From assembly GCA_001692895.1 (NCBI GenBank), contig KV748241.1, forward strand, positions 868,001 to 932,000: DNA of 64,000 nucleotides, in the 5' to 3' direction. Below, piece after piece: positions 43,551 to 55,148 of this stretch (its first letter is position 1; each line of letters starts with the position of its first letter). The DNA comes from Cenococcum geophilum 1.58 (taxonomy: Eukaryota > Ascomycota > Dothideomycetes > Gloniales > Gloniaceae). A program made the translations under genes and the position numbers. Below the pieces are notes generated by a model. That model saw nothing but the letters and a program-made list of their open reading frames with translations, did no database searches and was not told where the DNA came from.

Positions 43551-45510
43551 TTAAGAATTAGCATTATAAGACCTTAGTAGCCTCACCACGGCTTCGTGCC
43601 CCCCCTGGGCCGCCCACGACAGCGGAGTTCGACCGTCCTCGTCCTTGGAGTCGACGTCGACGCCGGCGCCCGCAATCGCCACCAGCAGCTTTACTACAGC
43701 CTCGTTCCCCCCAGCGGCCGCCCGCGACAGCGGCGTTCGACCGTCCTTGTCCTTGGAGTCGGCGTCGACGCCCGCGGTCGCCACCAGCAGCTTCACCACG
43801 GCCTCGTGCCCGCCAGCGGCCGCACACGACAGCGGCGTTCGACCGCCCTCGTTCTTGGAGTCGGCGTCGACACCCGCGGTCGCCACCAGCAGCTTCACCA
43901 CGGTCTCGTGCCCAATTATGGCCGCCCACGACAGCGGCGTTCGACCGCCCTTGCCCTTAGAGTCGGCGTCGACGCCCGCGGTCGCCACCAGCAGCTTCAC
44001 CACGGCCTCGTGCCCCATTGCGGCCGCCTAACACAGCGGCGTTTGACCGTACTTGCCCTTAGAGTCGACGTCGACACCCGCGGTCGCCACCAGCAGCTTC
44101 ACCACGGCCTCGTGCCCCATTGCGGCCGCCCACGACAGCGGCGTTTGGCCGTCCTTGTCCTTAGAGTCGGCGTCGACGCCCGCGGTCTCCACCAGAAGCT
44201 CCACCACGGCCCCGTGCCCCCTTTCGGCCGCCCACGACAGCGGCGTTCGACCGTCCTCGTCCTTGGAGTCGGCGCTGACGCCCGCGGTTGCTAGCAGCAG
44301 CTTTACCGCGGCCTCGCGGCCTCCGGCGGCCGCCCACGACAGTGGCGTCCGACCGCCCTCGTCCTTGGAGTCGGCGTTGACGCCCGCGGTCGCCACCAGC
44401 AGCTTCACCACGGCTTTGTACCCCCCCTGGGGAGCCCGCGGCGGCAGTGGTAGACCGCTCTCGTGCCTCCCGGTGGCCGCCCACGACAGCGGCGTTCGAC
44501 CCTGATTGTCCTTGGAGTCGGCGTCGACGCCCGCGGTCGCCACTAGCAGCTTCACCACGGCCTCGTGCCCCTCCTTAGCCGCCTGCAACAGCGGCGTTCG
44601 ACCGTCCTTATCCTTGGAGTCGGCGTCGACGCCCGCGGTCGCCAGCAGCTGCTTTACCACGGCCTCGTGCCCCCTTTCGGCCGCCCACGATAGCGGCGTT
44701 CGACCGCCCTCGTCCTTGGAGTAGGCGTCGACGCCCGCGGTCGCTAGCAGCAGCTTCACCACGGCCTCGCCGCCCCTTATGAGCGTCCGCTGCGGTGGCG
44801 CTAGACCGCCTACGCACTCTCCGTCAGCCGCCCATGACAGTGGCGTTCGACTGTCCTTGTCTTTAGACTCGGCGTCGACGCCCACGGTCGCCACCAGGAG
44901 CTTCACCACGGCGCCGCGCCCCCACTGGGCCGCCCACGACAGCGGCGTTCGACCGCCCTCGTCCTTGGAGTCGGCATCGACGCCTGCGGTCGCCAGCAGT
45001 AGCTTCACCACCGCCTCGTGCCCCCCGTACCCCCACTGGACCGCCCGCGACAGCGGCGTTCGACCGTCCTTGTCCTTGGAGTCGGCGTCGACGCCCGCGG
45101 TCGCCAGCAGTAGCTTCACCACCGCTTCGTGCCCCCCCTGGGCCGCCTGCGACAGCGGCGTTCGACCGTCCTCGTCCTTGGAGTCGGCGTCAACGCCCGT
45201 GGTCGCCAGCAGTAGCTTCACCACCGCCTCGTGCCCCCCCTGGGCCGCCTGCGACAGCGGTGTTCGACCGTCCTTGTCCTTGGAGTCAGCGTCAACGCCC
45301 GTGGTCGCCAGCAGTAGCTCCACCACCGCCTCGCGCCCCCCCTGGGCCGCCTGCGACAGCGGTGTTCGACCGTCCTCGCCCTTGGAGTCGGCGTCGACGC
45401 CCGCGGTCGCCACTAGCAGCTCCACCACGGCCTCGTCCCCCCCAGCGGCCGCCCACGACAGCGGCGTTTGACCGGCCTTGTCCTTAGGGTCGGCGTCGAC
45501 GGTATTAATG
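43551..45510 (-). repeat. Ankyrin array of about 18 near-identical 102-bp units
   Basis: Units follow the pattern GHEAVVKLLLATAGVDADSK, then (D/G)(E/K)(D/G)GRTPLSWAA. Differences concentrate at a few positions: K/E after VV, V/L in LLVAT/LLLAT, the residues after DSK, and W/Q/R/C after TPLS. Two units carry 12-15-residue spacers (44420-44480 and 44767-44826). Nucleotide identity between units is high, unlike old ankyrin repeats, and is typical of concerted evolution. The + strand shows long artificial open frames across the array. Confidence 0.9.
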
Positions 45511-47637
45511 TCGCTAGAATTTAATCTACTAAGAATAGCCTTAACAGCGCTTGTTATGCCATGTCGTGAAGCTTCATGTAAGAAGGTTGTTCCGGTAACG
45601 GGGAGTTTTGAATGATATTGATTAATCAGCCTGAACATACAAGCCCAGTCCTGCGTAGTCCGAGCTGACGGCCAGCCCACCGAGTCTAGAAGGTCTTCTT
45701 GCGACACTTCCTTCGCCTCTGCTGCCACAGCATGCGGCAGCCACGACTCTGTAGCATATTCTGCCAATGGAAACTCCTTTTCCGGTACTGGTTTTTCGGC
45801 TCTCCCGCTCCTGTATTCTTTTAGGCTCTTTTCATGTTTGCTTAGCCACTGGTGAATCTCTTCCATTGCGATGTATCTGATACAGGATTTTGACAACCGG
45901 GAGTGAGCATGACCAATCAACTTATCCTCTGAATCTGACGAGCTAGCGAGTATCCCTAGACCTTCCTTGATAAGGTAGTCGTTGACCGACTGATGAATGA
46001 ATTGCGCTACAGGCCTGTTCCGATGTGTCTTGACTTCGGCAAGGCCGCCTGAAAGAGATTTGATTCGTTTTTCCATCTGCTTATCGTTCTCTGCAAAATC
46101 TGGTGAAAGTTGGCATTCATGAAGCGAGTGGTAAGGGATGTCGTGGCCGGCAATCATAGCAAAGCGAAGCTCTGTTAACGAAAGGGGTCTGCGCGCGAAG
46201 TATATCCACTGCATGAGCAGCAGTGATTGAGAACGCTCATCGTCATCTTCTGCAAGCCTCTGAAGTATGTCTCTATAAAGACCACCCAGCTCCGTAGGTA
46301 GATCCCGTAACCTCTGCTGGATACGTGGCAAAGAGTGTCCTTTTCTATACTGTGAGAGAGCTCTAGGAAGAACAAGCACAACCCACTGGAAAACATAAGA
46401 AGATCTGTCTAGGATCTCATTCTTGAGTACTTCCAACTCTTCATCTTTTTGGATTGTGTCCTGGAGCTCGTCTCGGATATATTTCGTTATGTCCTCGTGA
46501 TTTTCGTGCTCAACGCATACTTCAAAACCATTGTCCAAAGACACAATCGGGTAATGCCGACAAGAAAAGCATATGCTTAAACCATTCTTGGTGGAAGAGC
46601 ACTGCGAAAGTAAGCGCTGGAAGCACCCTACAAGTCTGACAGCTTCCTTTTCGCCGCATTCGTCGAGGGCATCTACCATAATCAGAATCGGGCATTTTTC
46701 TAGGACTTTAGGAAGAGAAGCTTTAAGAAAATCTTGAAGCTCTTGCGGATGCCAGTTCCACCTGTCACCGGGCTGCCCTATCTTGTCGCGCCTGTCCTTA
46801 AATGTTTGAACAACATCTGAGAACGGGCTGGGAAACCGCTCCAAAAGCTGATATAAAAGCGACCGGAAAAACCCAAGTGTGTTTCTTTGAATCTTAGCGC
46901 CACGTCCATGGAAGAAGAACGAAAGAGTAGTAGGTTTGTTTGGAAGGGAAGGTTCTTGTCGCTTGCAAGTCTGGAGCGCGTATTTCAGTAGCGTTGATTT
47001 TCCAGCTCCTGGTTTCCCTTTAACCCAGAGTAAGCCTCGACCTTGGTATATCCAGCCCAGGTATGCTTTGTGTTTGAGGAGCCAGGAACATGTTCCTTGC
47101 GCCGCGGGTGTGATATCGTTGCCACGATTGTTCATTTCCGGAAAGGCCAAAGACTTTAGACAGTCTGTACAAAAGATATTTAGCAAATGCTAAGACTCGA
47201 AAGTAGAGCAGAAAATCTTGCCGTTCAGGTCTTTTTTATTCACTGTCTTGGATTCTGTAGTATATTTTTAGCCCTTGCCCAGAACGGCAAATTAATGTAA
47301 ACCTAAGACCAGCTAATTAGGTGACCTTGGCCGGCACAGTACCTCCTATAAACCTAAGCTCACTGATCCAGCCCTCAAGTATTCCCGACACTCGTTGGTA
47401 TCCACTATCAGATTTTGTCGCAAACTTCGTCATGTCCTTATGATTAGCGGGAATGGTAGTTGAATTGTAACCTGGTATCATTGCCGAATCAGGTGTCACG
47501 ACACGCTACAATAAGTAAGTTAGATATTGTCTTGTATTATGCATGTTAATGAGATTACAGATACTAACATGGCCCAGAGCCGTTATTGGCAATTCTTCAA
47601 CGAAAGTGTGCAACCGTATAGTTGGCAGGTGGCTTTC
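43551..47637 (-). pseudogene. NLR gene, 3' part: NACHT NTPase plus ankyrin repeats
   Basis: Downstream part of a SesB-NACHT-ankyrin receptor split by the Copia element. Inferred exons here: 47569-47637, 47343-47505 and 43551-47164. Introns: 63 nt at 47506-47568 (GTTAGT..TAG) and, less surely, 178 nt at 47165-47342. The lipase domain's end (PDSAMIPGYNSTTIPANHKD) lies in the small exons. The large exon opens DCLKSLAFPEMNNRGNDI, then Walker A GKPGAGKSTLL near 47000 and Walker B LIMVDALDE near 46675. A helical region follows, then about 18 ankyrin repeats of 34 residues. A TAG at 44028-44030 stops translation after repeat 14, although the frame continues through four more repeats to 43551. Such NLRs drive heterokaryon incompatibility or non-self recognition. 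Transcription of this part alone would lack the effector domain. Confidence 0.85.
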
Positions 47638-47642
47638 CATTC
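47638..47642. repeat. Copia target-site duplication, left
   Basis: CATTC, identical to 52999-53003 on the other side of the element. Confidence 0.9.
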
Positions 47643-47904
47643 TGTCGACCTGAATCGAAGTTCCTTACTACCATCGTAATACTGTCTGACGACCTAGATC
47701 GTCTATACAAACTATGTCTCAGTTGTCTCGTATCTTAAGCTCGTATGTCTCATCGAACGTCTTATTACCTATTTCTCTTAACTATGACCTACTACATGAC
47801 GACGTCGTCGTCATTGTATTTGGGACCTACCTGATGTATATAAGAGAGCTTCTAGAGCCCTCTTTAATAAAACAGAGTTCTCATTCCTAATCGTCCATTC
47901 AACA
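47643..47904 (+). repeat. Copia 5' LTR
   Basis: 262 bp, starting TGTCGACCTGAATCG and ending CCATTCAACA (TG..CA termini). Contains a TATATAAG box and an AATAAA signal. About ten differences from the 3' LTR counted by eye, nearly all transitions, plus one 1-bp indel. Confidence 0.95.
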
Positions 47905-50900
47905 GTTATAAGCCTAGGCCGTCTACTGTATCATCTTTAATTCCAAAGCCTTTATTCCTATTAATTTTAATCATTATCTTAATTATAGACAACTACCCAT
48001 AATAACTTCTTAATAAGAAACCCCTCCCGTTATTATATTATCCGTTATCCTTATAAGCCTAAACAATTAGGACGAATGGATTAAGGTTATTAAGCTAAAA
48101 GCGAATAACAATCGTCTCTAGAAGTATGTTGACCTATTAACACCTAAAACCGATCTGCCATAGCTTAAAGAACCTATTTGTGCCTTACCCAAGGATACCA
48201 ATAGCTAGGGGAAGACAAAGCTCGCGGACCTAGATAAAAAGGAGAAGGAGGAGCTCTATACGCTTAAAGCCGACTATAGGGACAATATAAAGCTATACAG
48301 AAAATAGTTGTTAGCTCTTAATACGTTGCGCAGCCACATCCTAAGCTCCATCTTACGTACCTACCTTATCTACACGTTTAAATGCACCACCACCTATAAT
48401 ATCTTAGTATCTCTTAAGAAGAGAATTGCTCCGACTAACTACGCCCGAAAGCTTTAAATAGCCACTTAATATATAAGGCTTAAGAAGGCGCCTTAGAACC
48501 AGAACTTTAAGATCTGGTTATAAGAGTGGGAGAAGGTGTATACTAAGTGTAAGGAGCAAGCTCTACCTAAGGTAGATAGTAATTGTTTAGTAAAAGACTT
48601 CGCGTATATAGTTAAATTAATTACACTAAGCTAGTTAGAATATTAGAAGAACGAGCTTAATAAGCGTAAGTAGGAGAAGAAGATACTTCCTACCTTCTTT
48701 AAACTGGTTAAAATATACCGAAACTACCGTTATACGGACCTCGCCCAGAAGGGCAAAACCCTATAAGGAGGATTATTTGGAGTTACCTTTAAAGACAACT
48801 TACTAAATTTAAAGCCTAAATTAAAGCCTTAATTGTTAGCAGATAAGTAGAAGAAGGAGAGGCAACTGCTGCTAGAGTGCCTATGCGGAAAACGTTACTA
48901 CTTTAATAAGTACTGGTATATTGTAGAGTTAATTCCTTGCCTATTATAGTTTAAACTAAATAACAAAATTTAGAAGAAGGTGGATAAGAAGATTACTAAT
49001 ATAACGCCTGAAATTAAGGCTTATATTAAGCAAATTAAAAAGGACGATTAAGCTAATAAGGACGATTGAGCCAATAAAAAGCTAAAGGAAGGTAGTAATT
49101 AGAGCTTATAAGGGCCTACTAGAAACTTTATAGTTTATTATATAGGATCTAATAATACGACTTCTAATTACAAGCTTTATAATAGTGTAATTCTTAACTT
49201 AGGAACTAGCCTATATATCTTTAATAATAGAGCTAGGTTTATTAGTAATATTAAGCCTATATTAGAACGCGTCTATATAGGCTCGCATATAGAAGAAATT
49301 GTAGGCTATAGTATAACTATAGTCACAATTAATAACCTAAAAGGGAAGAGATAGATATAGCTCTTAGGAGCAGCCTTTATACTAGGCTTTTATACCAACT
49401 TAGTATATCTTAATAAGCTTAATAATAAGGGAGTCTACTAGAATAATAAAGAGAATACTCTCTTCTATGGCAATAACGAGACGTACGCCTACTATAGCCG
49501 CCACTATGGTTAAAACACTATTAAATATAATAAGCCAAAAAGTGACTCACCTAAGGCTTTATTTGCGACTTAATTAAAGCCAATAAAGTATTTATTAAAG
49601 CCTCTACTAAATTAGGTAGAAGGCTATATATAGTACTAGCAAATAGGCCATATAGAAAAAGACGTAATTAAGTAACTACCTTAGTTAGTAACGGGCGCGA
49701 TTATAAAAGGCCTAACGACGGTAGAATGTAAATTGTGTGGAGTAAGTAAAGCTTATAAGGTAGTATCTAAAAGACCTTTAACTCGGTTACTAGTTCCTTT
49801 CTATAGAATCTACCTTAATTTAATACCCGGAATAGTCGCATTTAATAGCAATAAGTATGCGGTATACTTCCTTAACGACGTAACGTAAATAAATAAGGTA
49901 GAGACGATAGCTAAGAAGTCATCCCTTACCCAAATTGTTATTAAATATTGCAATGTCATTAAACAACGATATAGCTTTAAGGTAGCTATTATCTACACAG
50001 ATAGAGAGACGTCTCTTATAGGCGAATTTAAGGAATGGGCAGCTAAACGAGGAATTAGTATTAAAAGATTAGCACCTAATACTTAATTATAGAACGGTCT
50101 AGCGGAATAATCTGGGGGGGTGATTATATAGAAGGCTCGGTGTATAAGAATTAAGGCTTATTTACTAGAGGAGCTATATCCTAAAGTTTATAAAGTAGCT
50201 GCCTATCTACTCAATTAAACGCCCAGTAGAAGACTTAGGTGGAAGATACCGTTTAAGAGAATCTAGTTAGTTATGGGTATATTACCACTAAAACTAAATA
50301 TAGGCCACCTATAAGTCTACGGCTGTAGGGCCTACCCTCTTAAGTATAATATTCCACGCCTAAATAAGCTCGTGCTAAGGGCCTATATAGGATATCTAGT
50401 AGGATATAATTTAACGAATATATTCTAAATCTATATTCCTAGTTAAAAGAAGGTTATAAGAACCAGAGACGTAAAGTTTAATAAGTAGTTGCTCTATAAT
50501 AACTTATAGCCAGATTTAGCGAATATACTCTAAGTTAGAACTAACTAAATATTAGAAGTTATTAATATTTATTAAATATAGGATCTCTAAGATGAATTAG
50601 AATTATCGTCTAATAAAAGTAATAAGACTTAAGATAAGATTCGAGTTAACACTAAAGGGAGACGATAGGTAGAATCCGGTGGAAATAAGGAAGAGCCTAA
50701 TATTAAGAGTAGTAAGTAATAAGATTTAAGCTTTAAAGACAACTTAGCTTTAGGGCTTTCTACTCTAAATAAGATACTAAAACCTAACTTACTGGAGCCT
50801 CTACTACCGTCCTTAAATACCTTGGTAAAGAAGCCGCACTATATCCTAGTTCTAACCGATAAAGCTAAGCTAAAGAAGAAGATTAATGGCGATATAGAAG

Positions 50901-52735
50901 AGCAAAACGTAGTTAAAGGAAAGAGACTTAAAGGACGATTAAAGATCTACGTAGGCTTTTTTGCTAACGTTACTAACTAGAGCCTTCTAGCTTAAAGATT
51001 AGCCTTTAATATAGGGCTTATATTTTATAAAAAGCTATACTGTGATTAGCTCCTACCGCCACTTAGGAATTAGAAGGAGCTTTAAAGATATTAATATAAG
51101 GAAGAGTTCGCGGCTATTACCTGAAAGGAATATACAGACCTTTAAAATCAAAGAATGTTTTAAGTCGTTAATAAGATAATCTATACTAAAACAGTGCCTA
51201 TTATCTAGGTATTTATATATAAGACTAATATTAACGGATATCTAACGAGGTTTAAAGCTTATTTTTACGTATAAGGTAATCTATAAAAGTTAGTTTATAA
51301 GAATACCTATACCGTAACTTTAGCAGTAAGATTGTTTAGAGCCTTAATAGCTATTATTATAATATTTAACCTAGACTGCTAGCAAGGTAATACTATTAAT
51401 GTATTCGCAAATAGCGTAATTAATAAGGTTGTATACGTTAAGTATCTAGATAGATTTCTAATTAAGGGTAAGTACCTACTTCTTTAAAGAGCCCTTTATA
51501 GATTAAGGCGATCACCTCTACTATAGCACAGTAACTTAACAACAACGCTAAAAAAGGAAGGCTTAAAGCTAGTGGCGGAGGAGCCTTACCTATATCACAA
51601 CGATTGGCTAATAGTCTTCTTCTACGTTGATAATATTATAGCTATATTTAGGAAGAAAGACCTACTTAAGCTTTAAACCTTTAAGGAGCACCTTATAAGA
51701 AAGTATAAGATAAAGGACCTAGGTGACCTTACCTAGTTCTTAGGAATTTAAATTATCCGTAATAGAAAGAATAGGAAGCTTTAGCTTAGCTAGGATTCCT
51801 ATATTAATAAAATTGCGATAAGCTTTAAAGTTAAAGATTATTGTAAGATATATACACTAATGGGTATTAAGGAACTTAAGCCTAATCTAGAGTAAGCCTT
51901 TAAGTAGGATACCTACGCCTATTAGAGGAAAGTCGGATCTATACTCTATATAGCTAATATTACTTATTTAGATATAGCGAGAATAGTAAGTAAGCTATTA
52001 GAATTCTTATAAAATCTATTACTAATTTATAACGCAGCTGCTATAAGGGCAATTACCTACCTTAATTAAACTAAGACTCTTACGATTAAGTACTTAAAGG
52101 AGAATGTAATAAACTAGATCTTCGCAAGAGCTAGTGATGTATTGTTTAGTAACAACCTAGTAAGCAGAAAGAGTATAGAAGGTTATCTATTTACCTTATT
52201 TAGAGGGCTAATTAACTGGCAATCTATGAAGTAGAAGTTAGTAATAAAATTAAGTATAGAAGTAGAGCTCTTAGCCCTATCGCATGCAGCTACCGAGTTA
52301 ATTTGGTGGCAGCGATTCTTTAAAGAAATTAGATTTAACCCTAATAAGAAGTAAATAATATATTGCAATAACCTGTAGATAATTTAACTACTTACTAAAA
52401 GCGACGCGGAGCTTAATACTAAGCTTTAATACGTTGATATCTATTACCACTGGCTCCGCTAGGAAGTTCGTGAAGGAAGCATTAATATTAAATAGGTGCC
52501 TACTGCGGATATAATAGCAGACGGCCTAACGAAGGCTCTGCCTTATCAAAAGCACGAGACATTCGTTTAGTAATTAAACCTCATTAATATCAAGGATCTA
52601 ATTTAATTTGATTTAAATAATATTTGGGTAAGGTAAATATATAGAGGATTTCCTTTGACTCAACACCAAATTGCTATCGTGACTTTTTAGTATTTTCTAC
52701 AGCAGCCCAGAAGGCTCTGTGCAGCTGGGGGGGTG

Positions 52736-52998
52736 TGTCAACCTAAATCGAAGTTCCTTCTTACCATCGTAATACTGTCTGACGACCTAGATCGTCTATA
52801 CGAACTATGTCTCAGTTGTCTCGTATCTTGAGCTCGTATGTCTCATCGAACGTCTCATTACCTGTTTCTCTTTAACTATGACCTACTACATGACGACGTC
52901 GTCGTCATTGTATTTGGGACCTACCTGATGTATATAAGAGAGCTTCTAGAGCCCTCTTTAATAAAACAGAGTTCTCATTCCTGATCGTCCGTTCAACA
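52736..52998 (+). repeat. Copia 3' LTR
   Basis: 263 bp, starting TGTCAACCTAAATCG and ending CCGTTCAACA, directly after the G-rich polypurine tract. Keeps the same TATATAAG and AATAAA signals. Supplies the accidental stop that ends the split lipase reading frame. Confidence 0.95.
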
Positions 52999-53919
52999 CA
53001 TTCGCGTCCGAACCATTGTAAGAAAGCCATCCTTTACGTTAGCGAGGACCTCCGAGTGGCTGTTCAGCACCTTCAGAATATTTTTGTTTGGTTCCTTGAC
53101 CTGACATAGGCTGATGATATCGGCTACTGCTGAAGCGAACTTCTGGAAGTCAGATCCGGCATGTGGAGTTCCCAGGAAAGCAACACCGCGGGTGGAGGAA
53201 AGAATGTCGCGCTGATATTCCTCACTAGGATTCATGCAAACCAATAAGGCGTCCTGACACACGAGACCGCCAAGGCTATGCGCGACAAATATTATGGGTC
53301 TCCCGATGGAGTCTGTTTTTCTTCGTACAATGGTAAAGTCGTTGATTAGGTTCCGTGCATGCTCACGGACAGTATTCTGGCCCGCAGGCCTCGCCCAATG
53401 AACCACGTTTGCATCATAGCCGTATGTGATGATTCGGGCATCAACAATGTCCTTCGATAAGAGCGTTTTAGGCCATGGCTCGCTCGCCCTCTCGGCAGTC
53501 CAGGTTGTGTCCCGGCGGCCAGTCAAACCGTGGAGGAAAAGTATGCTGGTGATACCGTCGTATTAGTAAACGGTCAGAAAATGAAATCATGCACTAGAGG
53601 AAAGGAGAATCTACTCTACAACAGCATTATCCCGAGCAACCAGTACATTCAGACCCAGCGAGTCAGTTGGCAAGTCAGCTGCAACTCTTCCCTCTGCGCA
53701 CTGTTCCGACTGGGATGTAGCTGGTGGAACTGCTGTGGTCTGCTGCACGGAGGGAGTTGTAGCGGTTTCGATAGTTATCGATGATCGCCTTGATTGAGGC
53801 TTGCTGTCGGCGGTGCTTTGAGGAGGCTCATTCTCTAAGGCAGCAATGCGTGAGGTGTTTTTGGAGTCTTGCTTTTGGGGCTTCTTCCTAAATATTATCC
53901 TTCTAAACTTTGAAGGCAT
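52999..53919 (-). pseudogene. NLR gene, 5' part: SesB-like alpha/beta-hydrolase effector domain
   Basis: N-terminal part of the NLR cut by the Copia element. Exon 1 is 53615-53919, starting ATG at 53919 (MPSKFRRIIFRKK), with a basic, Ser/Thr-rich leader ending LGLNVLVARDNAVVD. A 69-nt intron (53546-53614, GTAGAT..CAG with a TACTAAT branch site) joins it to ILFLHGLTGRRDTTWTAE. The exon 2 half shows the serine hydrolase nucleophile elbow VAHSLGGLV and the loop FLGTPHAGSDFQ, both hallmarks of SesB/PGAP1-like domains on fungal NLRs. The reading ends two codons into the 3' LTR (MVRTRMC then stop). In frame and phase it continues at 47637 after the duplicated CATTC is counted once. The fragment might still be expressed as a stand-alone lipase-like protein. 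Confidence 0.85.
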
Positions 53920-55148
53920 TTGCGTGTCAGCATTGAGAAGCACTTTGATGCAGGCTGAAGAAAGTCTGAGGTTCTTAGAAACAGGAAAAAGCCCCGCACT
54001 TTTTTGCTCTGTTCAGCCTGCCGAGAACGTTTTCGCATTGCTTTGGTACGTGCATTCCTTTCGCTAGCTTTAGATGTCAGCGCCAAAGGCTTCTGATTGG
54101 TTTTAATGAACTGTCTCGCAGAAGCGGAACCTAGATTAGCGCCCGCAATTGACCCTGAGGAAACCCGAGAGCGCGCTACAGCTGCAAGCATTCTAGGCAA
54201 CGCGTTGAAAAGAGGTTTGATGCGAGGCTGAGTGTGACTAAATTAATTCATCTTTACATAGACACACGGCTTATTACATGGAGCCTTTCTTTTCCAAAAT
54301 CTAAGGACCACTAATTTTTCGATCAAGAGATGGAACGACATCGACGCTGGGGCCATGTCCCTTAACGCTGCTTCCATGGTGAAATGGTAATAGCTTTATG
54401 GTTAGGAAGGGATGCATCGTAATTCTGTGTCAGGTGTTGTCCGCAGGAAGTTTTAGATGATGAGTCTGTGCACCTTTGCAACGGTCTCTTTTACACTGAC
54501 GGCTGGGTTTTGCATCTAGAATCCTGAAAATTAGCGAGACTTCTGACGGTGGTTTATAAGACTTAACAGGAGAAATAAAATGCAAGGAGGGCAAGAGCAC
54601 GATTGGCAAAGGAAACCAGACACGCAAGATCAGTGGCAATTCTCTCCAAGTACTAATTCTATTGCCAAGAGTGGCTTCTTCTCCCCCGCCAATCACCACC
54701 CCTCAGTCCAAAGCCCTCAGTCAAAGCCCGCCGAGCCTTCGGCAACCCGTTGAGCGTCGCCAAAGACCGTCCCCGTCGCTGGAAGCGAGACTCCGACTTT
54801 ATGAATCGCGTCAAGGGTCACTACCTTAAACGGACAACCACCTCACTACGTGCGACGAGTATTGCACGAATAGACTAGATTTTGAGTCTAATGAGGTCCA
54901 CCGGTTTACCCAATGGTGGAGGCTGTGCTGGAGCAGGTTAATATTCATCGGTGAGATTGAGGGGTAGAAGTCGGAATCGTGTAAAGATAGGAGAGTGTAA
55001 TATCAGGGATATTTCGTTTCTATACCGCTAAGATCACCCACAAGATCCGAATTCTCGCAATCCATCTAGACCTGCAGTATTCCGTCTGCTCACCATTTCC
55101 CTCCTTCCTGTCCCCTCTCCTCTCAGGAGGAATCCAAAGACCCCCAAA
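53920..55148. other. Divergent intergenic region, NLR 5' side to NmrA-like gene
   Basis: Holds the NLR promoter (- strand). A - strand open stretch from ATG 54191 to 53895 reads MLAAVARSRVSSGSIAGAN and then a Lys/Arg-rich segment, like a mitochondrial presequence plus basic protein. It has no recognised family and overlaps the NLR start, so I do not call it a gene. Confidence 0.45.

Larger units (their letters stand above)
47643..52998 (+). mobile_element. RIP-degraded Ty1/Copia retrotransposon inserted in the NLR
   Basis: Complete structure of 5356 bp: two LTRs, a 5-bp target duplication (CATTC), a G-rich polypurine tract before the 3' LTR (CAGCTGGGGGGGTG), and a pol order integrase before reverse transcriptase. 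With TAG/TAA read as Gln, the + strand shows several domains. A gag zinc knuckle near 48880-48920 has lost its later Cys/His to Tyr. Protease NLGTSLYIFNN near 49196 has Asp changed to Asn. Integrase TDRETSLIGEFKEWA lies near 50000 and NGLAE near 50097. Reverse transcriptase FFYVDNIIAIF lies near 51619. RNase H VELLALSHAATELIWW lies near 52260. Stops interrupt all frames, so it is immobile unless helped in trans. Confidence 0.95.

Noticed and set aside
43596..45487. Long + strand open frames (up to about 230 codons) rich in Ser, Pro, Thr and Arg
   Set aside because: They are antisense shadows of the GC-rich ankyrin repeats; a 102-bp period keeps any stop-free frame open. No independent start, domain or splice logic.
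53895..54191. Small mitochondrial-type protein (MLAAVARSRVSSGS)
   Set aside because: Presequence-like start but no family match; overlaps the NLR start codon on the same strand, so it is more likely leader sequence.
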